Source of the DNA: Atopobium sp034113385
GTDB lineage: Bacteria > Actinomycetota > Coriobacteriia > Coriobacteriales > Atopobiaceae
Direction of reading: 5' to 3'
NCBI RefSeq assembly: GCF_034113385.1
Contig: NZ_JAXEXL010000013.1
Location: 176,612 to 240,611, forward strand
DNA length: 64,000 bases
Shown: piece by piece, positions 24,371-31,501 of the stretch
Layout: every line of letters begins with the position of its first letter
How positions within the stretch are numbered: position 1 is the stretch's first letter
Notes under the pieces: model-generated
The model's input: the letters and a program-made list of their open reading frames with translations, nothing else
Told to the model about the DNA's origin: nothing
Database searches by the model: none
Program-made: the position numbers and the translations under genes

Positions 24371-25585
24371 ATGGGACGTTTTACCAATCCGCGCGACTTG
24401 TACTTTGGAGAGGGTGCACGTCATGAGGTAAAGAACCTCAAGGGTTCTCGTGCAATAATCGTTTCTGGTGGCAGCTCTATGCGCCGCGGCGGTTTTTTGC
24501 AGGACATCGAGGCAGATCTTAAGTCTGCTGGTTTTGAAGTGGCATTTTTTGAGGGTGTCGAGTCAGATCCATCAGTAGAGACTGTTATGAAGGGTGCTGC
24601 TGCAATGGCAGAATTCCAACCTGATTGGATTATTGCTGTTGGTGGTGGCTCTCCTATCGATGCTGCTAAGGCTATGTGGATTAAGTACGAGTATCCCGAG
24701 ACCACCTTTGAGCAGATGTGTGTGGTATTTGGTCTTCCAGAGCTTCGTCAAAAAGCTCATTTCTGCGCAATTTCTTCTACCTCTGGTACCGCTACTGAGG
24801 TAACTGCATTCTCTATTATTACTGATTATTCCAAGGGCATTAAGTATCCTATTGCGGACTTTGAGATTACCCCTGATGTAGCAATTGTTGACCCTGAACT
24901 TACCTATACCATGCCTGCTAAGCTTTGTTCTCACACCGGTATGGACGCCCTTACTCACTGCGTAGAGGCTTATGTTTCTACCGTTGCCTCTATGTACACC
25001 GATGGTAATGCTCTTCATGGTATTCGTGAGATTGCCGAGTGGTTGCCTAAGTCTTATAAGGGCGATAAAGAAGCTCGTCAGCACATGCATGATGCACAGT
25101 GCATTGCTGGTATTGCCTTCTCTTCTGGCCTGCTTGGCATCGTTCACTCTATGGCTCACAAAACTGGTGCTGCATTTAGCGGTGGCCATATTATCCATGG
25201 TTGCGCAAACGCAATGTATCTTGGTAAGGTCATTCAGTTTAACGCTAAGGATGCACGCGCTGCCGAGCGTTATGCTTTTGTAGCTAAGGAAGTGTTACAC
25301 CTTGAGGGCAACACCAATGAGGAGCTTGTAGCTGCTCTGGTACAGTTTATTCGTGATATCAATGATAAGCTGGACATTCCTCAGGCTATTAAGAACTACG
25401 GTGAGGGCGGCACCAAGTCCGAGACCTCCATCATTGATGAGGCAGAGTTCCTCGAGAAGCTTCCTACCATTGCTGCCAACGCAATTGACGATGCTTGCAC
25501 TGGTTCCAACCCCCGCAAGCCTACTCAGGAAGAGATGGAGCAGCTCCTCAAGTGCGTCTATTATGACCTGCCGGTTGAGTTCTAA
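24371..25585 (+). CDS. Iron-containing alcohol dehydrogenase
   Basis: A 404-residue group III (Fe-dependent) alcohol dehydrogenase that reduces an aldehyde or ketone with NAD(P)H. ATG 24371 follows a very strong GGAGGAG; the frame from 24332 adds 13 leader residues. Landmarks: VGGGSPIDAAKAM (nucleotide-binding GGGSxxD), SGTATEVTAFS, and the metal ligands in HTGMDALTHCVEAY and GIVHSMAHKTGAAFSGGHIIHG. The sequence style is that of butanol dehydrogenases. It probably regenerates oxidised cofactor in fermentation. It stands alone between its own promoter region and a terminator, 312 bases before a DeoR-type regulator. Confidence 0.9.
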   Translation: MGRFTNPRDLYFGEGARHEVKNLKGSRAIIVSGGSSMRRGGFLQDIEADLKSAGFEVAFFEGVESDPSVETVMKGAAAMAEFQPDWIIAVGGGSPIDAAKAMWIKYEYPETTFEQMCVVFGLPELRQKAHFCAISSTSGTATEVTAFSIITDYSKGIKYPIADFEITPDVAIVDPELTYTMPAKLCSHTGMDALTHCVEAYVSTVASMYTDGNALHGIREIAEWLPKSYKGDKEARQHMHDAQCIAGIAFSSGLLGIVHSMAHKTGAAFSGGHIIHGCANAMYLGKVIQFNAKDARAAERYAFVAKEVLHLEGNTNEELVAALVQFIRDINDKLDIPQAIKNYGEGGTKSETSIIDEAEFLEKLPTIAANAIDDACTGSNPRKPTQEEMEQLLKCVYYDLPVEF

Positions 25586-25897
25586 GTCACACATACGTAA
25601 GATGTGCTTCTGTGCAGCCGTATAGGCTTGCGCGCGTCATAAAGACAAGATGTCTAAAAATCCTCGTCATATATATGGCGGGGATTTTTGTATCCCTGCA
25701 CTTGCGTTTTGTACTGTGGGCGCGTCGCATGAATAATTAAGGTGTTATCTATAACATATCTTGCAATAAGGCATAAAAGCAAAAGGGTTTACGTGTTTAA
25801 GATACCGTTTAGCTTTTACACTTTACTCTTTCGTACAACAGGGTAGACTTACCAACTAGTCACTCTTTTGATTACGAATGAAACTCGTGAGGTATGT
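25586..25897. other. Intergenic region before the DeoR-family regulator
   Basis: 312 bases. After the terminator at 25656-25689 no gene or strong repeat is seen; the last 130 bases are AT-rich and should contain the regulator's promoter. Confidence 0.5.
25656..25689 (+). terminator. Terminator after the Fe-alcohol dehydrogenase
   Basis: A 15-bp stem (two G-T pairs): left arm 25656-25670 starting AAAAATCCTC, loop ATAT, right arm 25675-25689 ending GGATTTTT. The A/T ends make it usable in both directions. Confidence 0.85.
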
Positions 25898-26644
25898 ATG
25901 TCTAAACGTGATAGCACTATCTTGGAAATTCTTACGCGTCGTAAGCGCATAGAAGTATCCGAGCTCTCGGAGCTTCTCGATGTTTCCAACGTAACCATTC
26001 GCAAGGATTTGGACGCCCTCCAGGCACAGGGCCTTGTCATCCGCGAGCATGGGTTTGCACTGCTTGCTAACCCCAATGACGTAAACGGCCGTCTTGCGTA
26101 CCATTATGCCGAGAAGCTCAAAATTGCTAAGCGTGCGGCAGAAATGGTAGCGGACGGCTCAACCATTATGATCGAGAATGGCAGTTGTTGTGCACTTCTT
26201 GCTCGGGAAATTGCAGCAACTAAGCACAACATTACCATCGTTACTAACAGCACCTTTATTGCAAATTATGTACGTGAATTTCCATCCATTAACACCACCT
26301 TGCTGGGCGGTTTTGTCCAGCCAGATTCACAGGTTGTAGTGGGTCCTCTGGTACGCCTTTGCGCTCGTGAGTTCTCGGTAGAGTATTTATTTGCTGGTAC
26401 TGATGGTTGGTCTGCTGCTGTGGGCTTTACCAACTCTGATCAAATGCGTGCAGAGTCTGTTCGCATCATGGCAGAGTCTGCCAATGAGGTCATTGTTCTT
26501 ACAGAGTCCGAGAAGTTCTCGTATACAGGAGCTGTTCCTCTGCGCATTCAAGATAGGCCCATTACGGTTATTACAGACAATCAGATACAGTCTGCGTATG
26601 TGAAGCAAGCTCAAAAATTAGGGCTGGATATCGTTCGTGTATAG
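25898..26644 (+). CDS. DeoR-family transcriptional regulator
   Basis: A 248-residue repressor of the DeoR/GlpR type. ATG 25898 has GTGAGG upstream and gives the standard N-terminus MSKRDSTILEIL. Residues 5-57 are the winged helix (RKRIEVSELSELLDVSNVTIRKDLDALQAQGLVIREHG); the rest is the sugar-phosphate-sensing domain with AEMVADGSTIMIENGSCC, IVTNS, GGFVQPDS and FAGTDGWS. Such proteins answer to phosphorylated sugars and bind operators containing GAACGAA-like half-sites. Exactly that motif stands before the PTS operon that follows and in the GRE promoter region 5 kb away. It is therefore the likely local regulator of the PTS and glycyl-radical genes. Confidence 0.9.
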   Translation: MSKRDSTILEILTRRKRIEVSELSELLDVSNVTIRKDLDALQAQGLVIREHGFALLANPNDVNGRLAYHYAEKLKIAKRAAEMVADGSTIMIENGSCCALLAREIAATKHNITIVTNSTFIANYVREFPSINTTLLGGFVQPDSQVVVGPLVRLCAREFSVEYLFAGTDGWSAAVGFTNSDQMRAESVRIMAESANEVIVLTESEKFSYTGAVPLRIQDRPITVITDNQIQSAYVKQAQKLGLDIVRV

Positions 26645-26733
26645 CTTTGAGTACGGTCGGTTTGCCAAAAGCTCACTTTGCGATTTTAGGCACTGACGGA
26701 ACACTTCTACACATACCTTAAAGCACAAACGGA

Positions 26734-26773
26734 GAAACTATTTTTGGAATCGTCCAGAAATAGTTTCTTTTTT
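26734..26773 (+). terminator. Terminator after the DeoR-family gene
   Basis: A 14-bp stem with one G-T pair: 26734-26747 (GAAACTATTTTTGG) against 26754-26767, loop AATCGT, followed by six T residues. Confidence 0.88.
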
Positions 26774-26865
26774 ATGAACGAGGTATTAAAAAACGCGTAT
26801 GTCTACCTGCTGGTATTTAAATACTATACCGCTGAGGTCAAAAAAACTTACGTTCGCAAGTAATA

Positions 26866-26894
26866 TTGTTATGAACGAAGCAATATAGTATACT
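26866..26894 (+). promoter_or_regulatory. Promoter with embedded operator of the mannose-family PTS operon
   Basis: TTGTTA (26866-26871) and TATACT (26889-26894) are 17 bases apart and make a good sigma-70-type promoter. The spacer holds ATGAACGAAGCAATATA (26871-26887), a DeoR-type motif that recurs near 31308-31331 and 31404-31425. A repressor bound here would block the polymerase. Confidence 0.7.
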
Positions 26895-26963
26895 CTACAA
26901 AGTTTACACGGGATATACACATCCCGCGCACAGTAAGGAATCGTTTAGGATTGGAGGTAGTCA

Positions 26964-27944
26964 GTGGTCGGTATTGTTCTCGCAAGCCATGGTGGACTTG
27001 CAGAAGGCGCCTACTCTTCCGCAAAAATGATCTTTGGCGATCAGGAAGATGTAGCAATTGTTTCACTTACTCCCGACATGGGGCCTGCGGACTTTAAAGA
27101 GAGTTTGCAAAAGGCTGTATCAACCCTCTCCAGCCAAGATAGTGTTTTGTTCTTGGTGGATCTTAAAGGTGGTACCCCCTACAACCAGACAAGAACGCTG
27201 CTTGATGAAGAGAAGCATGAGGATTGGGTTCTTGTCTCCGGTTTGAGCTTGCCCATGGTCTTGTCTGCATTTGATTCTCGTGATGCAGCAACGGCACGTG
27301 AGATTGCAGCTATTGTTGCCAGTGGTGCTACCAGTGGCGTAAGCATCATTCCCGAGGAGCTCAATGTAGTAGTTTGCGCTGTTCCCGAGAAGGCCCAGGA
27401 AGCTGACGACTCTGTACTTAAGCCTGGTACCGTCATTGGTGACGGCAAAATCAAGACCGCATTAGTGCGCATTGACTCTCGTCTGTTGCATGGTCAGGTT
27501 GCCACTGCTTGGACTAAGCAGGTAACTCCTACACGCATCATTGTTGTTTCTGATGGTGTTGCCAAGGACGCTATGCGCAAGACGCTTATTACCGAGGCTG
27601 CTCCTCCAGGAGTTCGCGCAAACGTAATTCCCGTAAGCAAGCTTATTGAAATCTGGAACGATTCCCGTTTTGGTGGCACTAAGGCGCTGTTCTTGTTCGA
27701 GAAGCCCCAGGATGTGGTTCGTGCACTTGAGGGTGGCGTCGAGTTTGAAGCAGTCAACTTTGGTTCCATGGCTCACTCCGCTGGCAAGGTTCTTCTTAAC
27801 GACACCTTGTCGGTAGATCAAGATGATGCTAATGCCATTAAGTACTTGCATGAGCATGGTCTTAAACTCACGGCACAAAAGGTGCCTTCCGATAAGCCCC
27901 AGGATGTTTGGCCGCTTGTTGTTAAAGCTGGTTTAGATAAGTAA
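26964..27944 (+). CDS. PTS mannose-family IIAB component
   Basis: A 326-residue cytoplasmic protein with fused IIA and IIB domains, as in ManX. The start is a GTG at 26964, supported by GGAGGT (26953-26958); no ATG is suitably placed. IIA (about 1-135): active H9 in VLASHGGLAEGA and the loop VDLKGGTPYN. IIB (about 155-326): phospho-acceptor H176 in RIDSRLLHGQVATAW. The linker is rich in Ala, Glu and Asp. It passes phosphate from HPr to the sugar carried by the IIC/IID pair that follows. First gene of an operon controlled by the upstream operator. Confidence 0.93.
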   Translation: MVGIVLASHGGLAEGAYSSAKMIFGDQEDVAIVSLTPDMGPADFKESLQKAVSTLSSQDSVLFLVDLKGGTPYNQTRTLLDEEKHEDWVLVSGLSLPMVLSAFDSRDAATAREIAAIVASGATSGVSIIPEELNVVVCAVPEKAQEADDSVLKPGTVIGDGKIKTALVRIDSRLLHGQVATAWTKQVTPTRIIVVSDGVAKDAMRKTLITEAAPPGVRANVIPVSKLIEIWNDSRFGGTKALFLFEKPQDVVRALEGGVEFEAVNFGSMAHSAGKVLLNDTLSVDQDDANAIKYLHEHGLKLTAQKVPSDKPQDVWPLVVKAGLDK

Positions 27945-27972
27945 ATCTCTCGGATAAGAAAAAGGAGGAGTC

Positions 27973-28773
27973 ATGGGCATTTTACCGGTTGTACTTGTTT
28001 TAGTCGTTGCATTTCTCGCCGGTCTTGAAGGCGTACTGGACGAGTGGCAGTTCCATCAGCCAATCATAGCTTGTACTCTTATTGGTATCGTTACTGGTCA
28101 TCCTATGGAGGGCGTACTTCTTGCTGGTACCCTTCAGATGATTGCTCTTGGTTGGATGAATATTGGTGCTGCAGTTGCACCAGATGCTGCTCTTGCTTCC
28201 GTTGCTTCTGCAATTTTGGTATGCATGAAGGGCGCATCTGTATCTGACGGCGTTGCTTCGGCAATGGCTTTGGCAGTTGCTGGTTTGGTACTCACCATTT
28301 TTGTTCGTACCATTACCGTAGGTATTATTCACCTTGCAGACAATGCTGCTGAGCAGGGCAATCTTACGATGGTTAACAACCTTCACCTGTTTGCTTTGCT
28401 GCTTCAGGGTTTGCGTATTCTCATCCCTGCAGCATTTGTAATTGCTGTTCCTGCAGAGGCAGTTCAGGCAGCTCTTGAGGTTATTCCTGTATGGGTATCT
28501 GGCGGTCTTGCTGCTGCTGGTGGCTTCATTGTTGTTGTTGGTTATGCCATGGTTATTAACATGATGGCTACCCGTGAGCTTTGGCCATTCTTCTTCATTG
28601 GCTTTGTACTGTCTGTTCTTTCTGGAATCACCCTTATTGGCATGGGCATCATTGGTGTTTGCCTTGCCCTTATCTACCTCAACCTTAAGCCTGAGTTTAA
28701 TGGCGGCGGTGGGGGAGCCGGCGGTAATTCCGTTGAGGCTCAGCTTGATTCCATCTTGAATGACTACGAGTAG
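27973..28773 (+). CDS. PTS mannose-family IIC component
   Basis: A 266-residue membrane protein of the EII-Sor family, the sugar channel together with IID. About eight hydrophobic helices; family segments are FHQPIIACTLIGIVTGHPMEG and NIGAAVAPDAALASVASAI. AAAGGAGGAG stands before the ATG. The tail has a glycine run (GGGGGAGG) and a short acidic end. It follows the IIAB gene by 28 bases. Confidence 0.92.
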   Translation: MGILPVVLVLVVAFLAGLEGVLDEWQFHQPIIACTLIGIVTGHPMEGVLLAGTLQMIALGWMNIGAAVAPDAALASVASAILVCMKGASVSDGVASAMALAVAGLVLTIFVRTITVGIIHLADNAAEQGNLTMVNNLHLFALLLQGLRILIPAAFVIAVPAEAVQAALEVIPVWVSGGLAAAGGFIVVVGYAMVINMMATRELWPFFFIGFVLSVLSGITLIGMGIIGVCLALIYLNLKPEFNGGGGGAGGNSVEAQLDSILNDYE

Positions 28774-28791
28774 AAAAGGAGTGTGAGAATA

Positions 28792-29775
28792 ATGACCGAT
28801 TCCGTAAAGGAAGTAAAGCGCGTTAGCAAGGCAACCCGTCGTAAGGTTTGGTGGAAGAGCCAATTTTTGCAGGGTTCCATGAACTACGAGCGTATGCAGG
28901 CACTTGGTTGGTGCTATGGTATGGGACCAGCTCTTAAGGAACTGTATCCCAACAAGGAAGATTTGGCAGCAGCGCTTAAGCGTCACCTTGAGTTCTTTAA
29001 CACTCATCCCTATCCCGCAAGCCCTATTTTTGGTGTCGAAATGACCCTGGAAGAAGAGCGCGCAGCTGGTGTAGAGGTAGAAGACGCAGCTATTCAGGGT
29101 GTTAAGATTGGTATGATGGGCCCCTTAGCTGGTGTTGGTGACCCAATTTTCTGGGGTACCCTCCGTCCTGTGCTTGGTGCATTTTGTGCAACGTTGGCGC
29201 TGTCTGGTTCCATTGTTGGTGCTTTCGTATTCTTCCTCGTTTGGAATGCAATCCGCCTGTCCTTCATGTGGTACACCCAGGAGTTTGGTTACCAGCAGGG
29301 CACGAACATCACCAAGGATCTTTCTGGTGGTCTTTTGCAGAAGATTACGATGGGCGCATCCATTCTTGGTATGTTCATCATGGGTGTTTTGATTCCTCGT
29401 TGGACGTCTATGCCCATGGGTAAGGTTATTTTCTCCAAGGCAGTACTCTCTAATGCAGCAGATACCTATCCTTCAGTAACGGGCTTGGCAGATGCTATTA
29501 ACGGCGGAACGGTGTCCCCCGACGTACTTGCTGGTGGCGTAAACGGTGTAAGCTCTTTAAGCGGTACTGACAGCATCCAAATGATTGATGGCGTTGCTAA
29601 GGTTGTTCGTACCACTACGCTGCAGTCCATGCTTGATCAGTTGCTACCTGCTTTGCTTCCCTTGGGTCTGACCTTCTTGTGCATTTATCTGCTTAAGAAG
29701 GGTGTAAGCCCCATCACGATTATCTTTGCTCTGTTTGCAGTAGGTATCTTGGGCGCTTTGGTGGGTATCTTCTAA
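28792..29775 (+). CDS. PTS mannose-family IID component
   Basis: A 327-residue EIID protein that completes the mannose-type transporter. ATG 28792 is preferred to GTG 28783 because AAAAGGAG (28774-28781) would be too near the GTG. Family stretches: SQFLQGSMNYERMQALGWCYGMGPAL at the N-terminus, GVKIGMMGPLAGVGDPIFWGTLRPVLGA, and a C-terminal hydrophobic helix pair. It follows IIC by 18 bases. Confidence 0.92.
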   Translation: MTDSVKEVKRVSKATRRKVWWKSQFLQGSMNYERMQALGWCYGMGPALKELYPNKEDLAAALKRHLEFFNTHPYPASPIFGVEMTLEEERAAGVEVEDAAIQGVKIGMMGPLAGVGDPIFWGTLRPVLGAFCATLALSGSIVGAFVFFLVWNAIRLSFMWYTQEFGYQQGTNITKDLSGGLLQKITMGASILGMFIMGVLIPRWTSMPMGKVIFSKAVLSNAADTYPSVTGLADAINGGTVSPDVLAGGVNGVSSLSGTDSIQMIDGVAKVVRTTTLQSMLDQLLPALLPLGLTFLCIYLLKKGVSPITIIFALFAVGILGALVGIF

Positions 29776-29802
29776 TATGTGTTTGGTAATGGGTTGAGGA
29801 CT

Positions 29803-30240
29803 ATGTTTGAGTTTCTAAAAAAGAGCGTGGAGTCCCTTGGTCAGGCGGCTGAGCAAAAGGCTTCCAACAATGAGCAGCTTGAACATGAAGAGCCGCAGTT
29901 TGCCTTTGTGAATGATTCGGTGGAGTTTAGCGCTAAAGCAAATTGCACGCTCAATGCCCTCAATCCAAAACCAGGTAGTATTGCGTTGGGTGACGGTGGT
30001 ATTGATTTTATTGCGGTATCGGGCTACGGGTTTATTGCCATTCCTTGGAAAAACATCCAAAAGGTTCGCGTGGATGTGTATGGCAAGTATGTCCGCAGCA
30101 TTGAAATTATCACCGATGATGACCAGGTAATTCCCTTTATTTTGTCTAAGGGGTATGACGTGCTTCATGTGATTTACAACCACATTGGTCGCGAGAAAAT
30201 CGTCTCGTCCAATCGTTCTTTTGGAAGCCGTACAGTGTAG
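29803..30240 (+). CDS. DUF956-family protein (ManO-like)
   Basis: A 145-residue cytoplasmic protein. ATG 29803 is supported by TTGAGG (29794-29799). From about residue 40 it matches the DUF956 pattern (GSIALGDGGIDFIAVSGYGFIAIPWKNIQKVRVDVYGKYVRSIEI), a small beta-rich domain found beside mannose/glucose PTS operons in many Gram-positive bacteria. Its exact task is not established; a regulatory or accessory role for the transporter is assumed from constant linkage. The first 40 residues are a polar, mostly helical extension. Last gene of the PTS operon. Confidence 0.85.
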   Translation: MFEFLKKSVESLGQAAEQKASNNEQLEHEEPQFAFVNDSVEFSAKANCTLNALNPKPGSIALGDGGIDFIAVSGYGFIAIPWKNIQKVRVDVYGKYVRSIEIITDDDQVIPFILSKGYDVLHVIYNHIGREKIVSSNRSFGSRTV

Positions 30241-30280
30241 GTCATCAGCTCGCAACACTCACAATGACATAACAAAAGAT

Positions 30281-30310
30281 AACGTGCTGCTCCATTGTGA
30301 GCAGCACGTT
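30281..30310. terminator. Hairpin between the PTS operon and the activase gene
   Basis: A perfect 12-bp stem AACGTGCTGCTC (30281-30292) and its complement (30299-30310) with loop CATTGT. The T-rich side (ATCTTTTGTT) lies on the minus strand, so it best terminates the activase transcript, but a strong hairpin may stop both convergent transcripts. An alternative 9-bp pairing, CTCACAATG (30258-30266) with CATTGTGAG (30293-30301), would exclude it. Confidence 0.7.
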
Positions 30311-30375
30311 TGCGTTGGCGCAGTGTTAGTATAGCGTTAGCACAGCAATGCGTTGGTATGCCAGCGCGCTTGATT

Positions 30376-31284
30376 TTAGAAGAACGCTTCCACTCCCAAA
30401 TCTTTATATTGCTGTGCATACTCGCTGAGGTCTTCTGCATGCATATTAGGAATGCCGTTCAGTTTATAGTCTTTCTCAAGCAGTGCATATTTATTCTCAC
30501 CAAAGTTGTGGAAAGGCAGTAGCTGTACTCGTTTGGCACCTAGTTGAGTAAGACAATCAGCCATACCTCGCGCGTCGCTAAGTGAGTCATTAAAGCCAGG
30601 AATAACAGGGGTGCGCACAAGCACATCAATGCCCATATCAATAGCTGTTTTAATATTGGACAGCACCAACTCATTGCCACCGCCTGTACCCAAGAGGTGC
30701 TTGGAACTATCCCAATGCTTAAGGTCAATAAGCATGTGGTCTAGGTGCTGAGCAATGGCTACAAAGGTTTCTGGTAACACATAAGCTTCAGTCTCTATGC
30801 AGGTATCAATAGTGTGAGCATGGAGTTTCTCGAGCAGTTCAATACAAAAGTCCGGCCAAGTCATGGCTTCGCCACCAGAAAGCGTTACGCCGCCTCCAGA
30901 GTCTTCATAAAAGAGTTTGTCTTGCAAACAAACCTCCAACACTTCATCGGTGGTGTAGGTTTTGCCAGTACAGGTAAGGGCTCTACCAGGGCAGGCTTTA
31001 ATTGCTGCCTGGGCTTCAGGTGAATCACCGCGCACGTTGGCGGTATTGACATGTGCTTTACCTGCTGTAGTGCTGATGCCCGCATCGGGAATGAGTGATA
31101 TGCAGGTGCCACAAGCAGTGCAGTTTTTCTCGTTCCATTCAAGCTGAGGGAGCCTCTTTTGGCTTTCTGGATTAGCGCACCAAAAACAACGCAAGGGACA
31201 GCCCTTAAAAAAGACGACTGTGCGGATGCCTGGTCCATCATTAAGGCTGAACTTTTGAATATTAAAGATGGTTGCGGTCTGCAT
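30376..31284 (-). CDS. Glycyl-radical enzyme activating protein, radical SAM
   Basis: A 302-residue activase that uses S-adenosylmethionine and a 4Fe-4S cluster to place the radical on the glycine of its partner enzyme. The radical-SAM motif is GCPLRCFWCANPES (CxxxCxxC, about residues 29-36). A ferredoxin-like insert follows, with CTACGTC and a later ACPGRALTC; it retains fewer cysteines than a full two-cluster domain. Further family motifs are SGGGVTLSGGEAMTWPDF and LIDLKHWDS. It is transcribed divergently from the glycyl radical enzyme across 217 bases that hold two copies of the shared operator motif, so the pair is clearly cofunctional. Confidence 0.92.
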   Translation of the reverse strand: MQTATIFNIQKFSLNDGPGIRTVVFFKGCPLRCFWCANPESQKRLPQLEWNEKNCTACGTCISLIPDAGISTTAGKAHVNTANVRGDSPEAQAAIKACPGRALTCTGKTYTTDEVLEVCLQDKLFYEDSGGGVTLSGGEAMTWPDFCIELLEKLHAHTIDTCIETEAYVLPETFVAIAQHLDHMLIDLKHWDSSKHLLGTGGGNELVLSNIKTAIDMGIDVLVRTPVIPGFNDSLSDARGMADCLTQLGAKRVQLLPFHNFGENKYALLEKDYKLNGIPNMHAEDLSEYAQQYKDLGVEAFF

Positions 31285-31307
31285 ATACTCCTCTTTCGCA
31301 TCACAAT

Positions 31308-31331
31308 AAGTATAAACGAAAGCAAAATAGG
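31308..31331. promoter_or_regulatory. Operator motif, activase-proximal copy
   Basis: The stretch TATAAACGAAAGCAAAATAG (31311-31330) shares AACGAAAGCAAAATA with the copy at 31404-31425 and resembles the operator before the PTS operon. It lies 24 bases upstream of the activase start on the minus strand. Confidence 0.6.
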
Positions 31332-31371
31332 TTTCTTACATAAATAAACGCATAATTTTGGCGTATTTGAA

Positions 31372-31425
31372 TTGACATTTATTCGTAATATTGCCAAAAT
31401 TAGTTACGAACGAAAGCAAAATATG
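31372..31425 (+). promoter_or_regulatory. Promoter and operator of the glycyl radical enzyme gene
   Basis: TTGACA (31372-31377) and CAAAAT (31395-31400) are 17 bases apart. Directly downstream lies GTTACGAACGAAAGCAAAAT (31403-31422), the same motif as in the PTS promoter. TTCG..AATATTG also precedes both operators (here 31382-31393; at the PTS 26853-26868). A long 5' leader of about 90 bases follows. Confidence 0.65.
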
Positions 31426-31501
31426 GTTTGTACAAAAACGATACAAACTTACAAACATATATTGATACGCATATATTGTCCATACCGTAGGGAAGGCAAT
31501 C

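Larger units (their letters stand above)
26645..26963. other. Intergenic region between the DeoR-family gene and the PTS operon
   Basis: 319 bases containing the terminator at 26734-26773 and the promoter/operator at 26866-26894. A further partly symmetrical element, ACTTACGTTCGCAAGT (26847-26862), lies just upstream of the -35 and may be a second binding site. Confidence 0.6.

Noticed and set aside
28000..29007. A 335-residue minus-strand frame across the PTS IIC/IID genes
   Set aside because: Both PTS proteins are unmistakable in the plus strand; the antisense frame has no motif or ribosome site.
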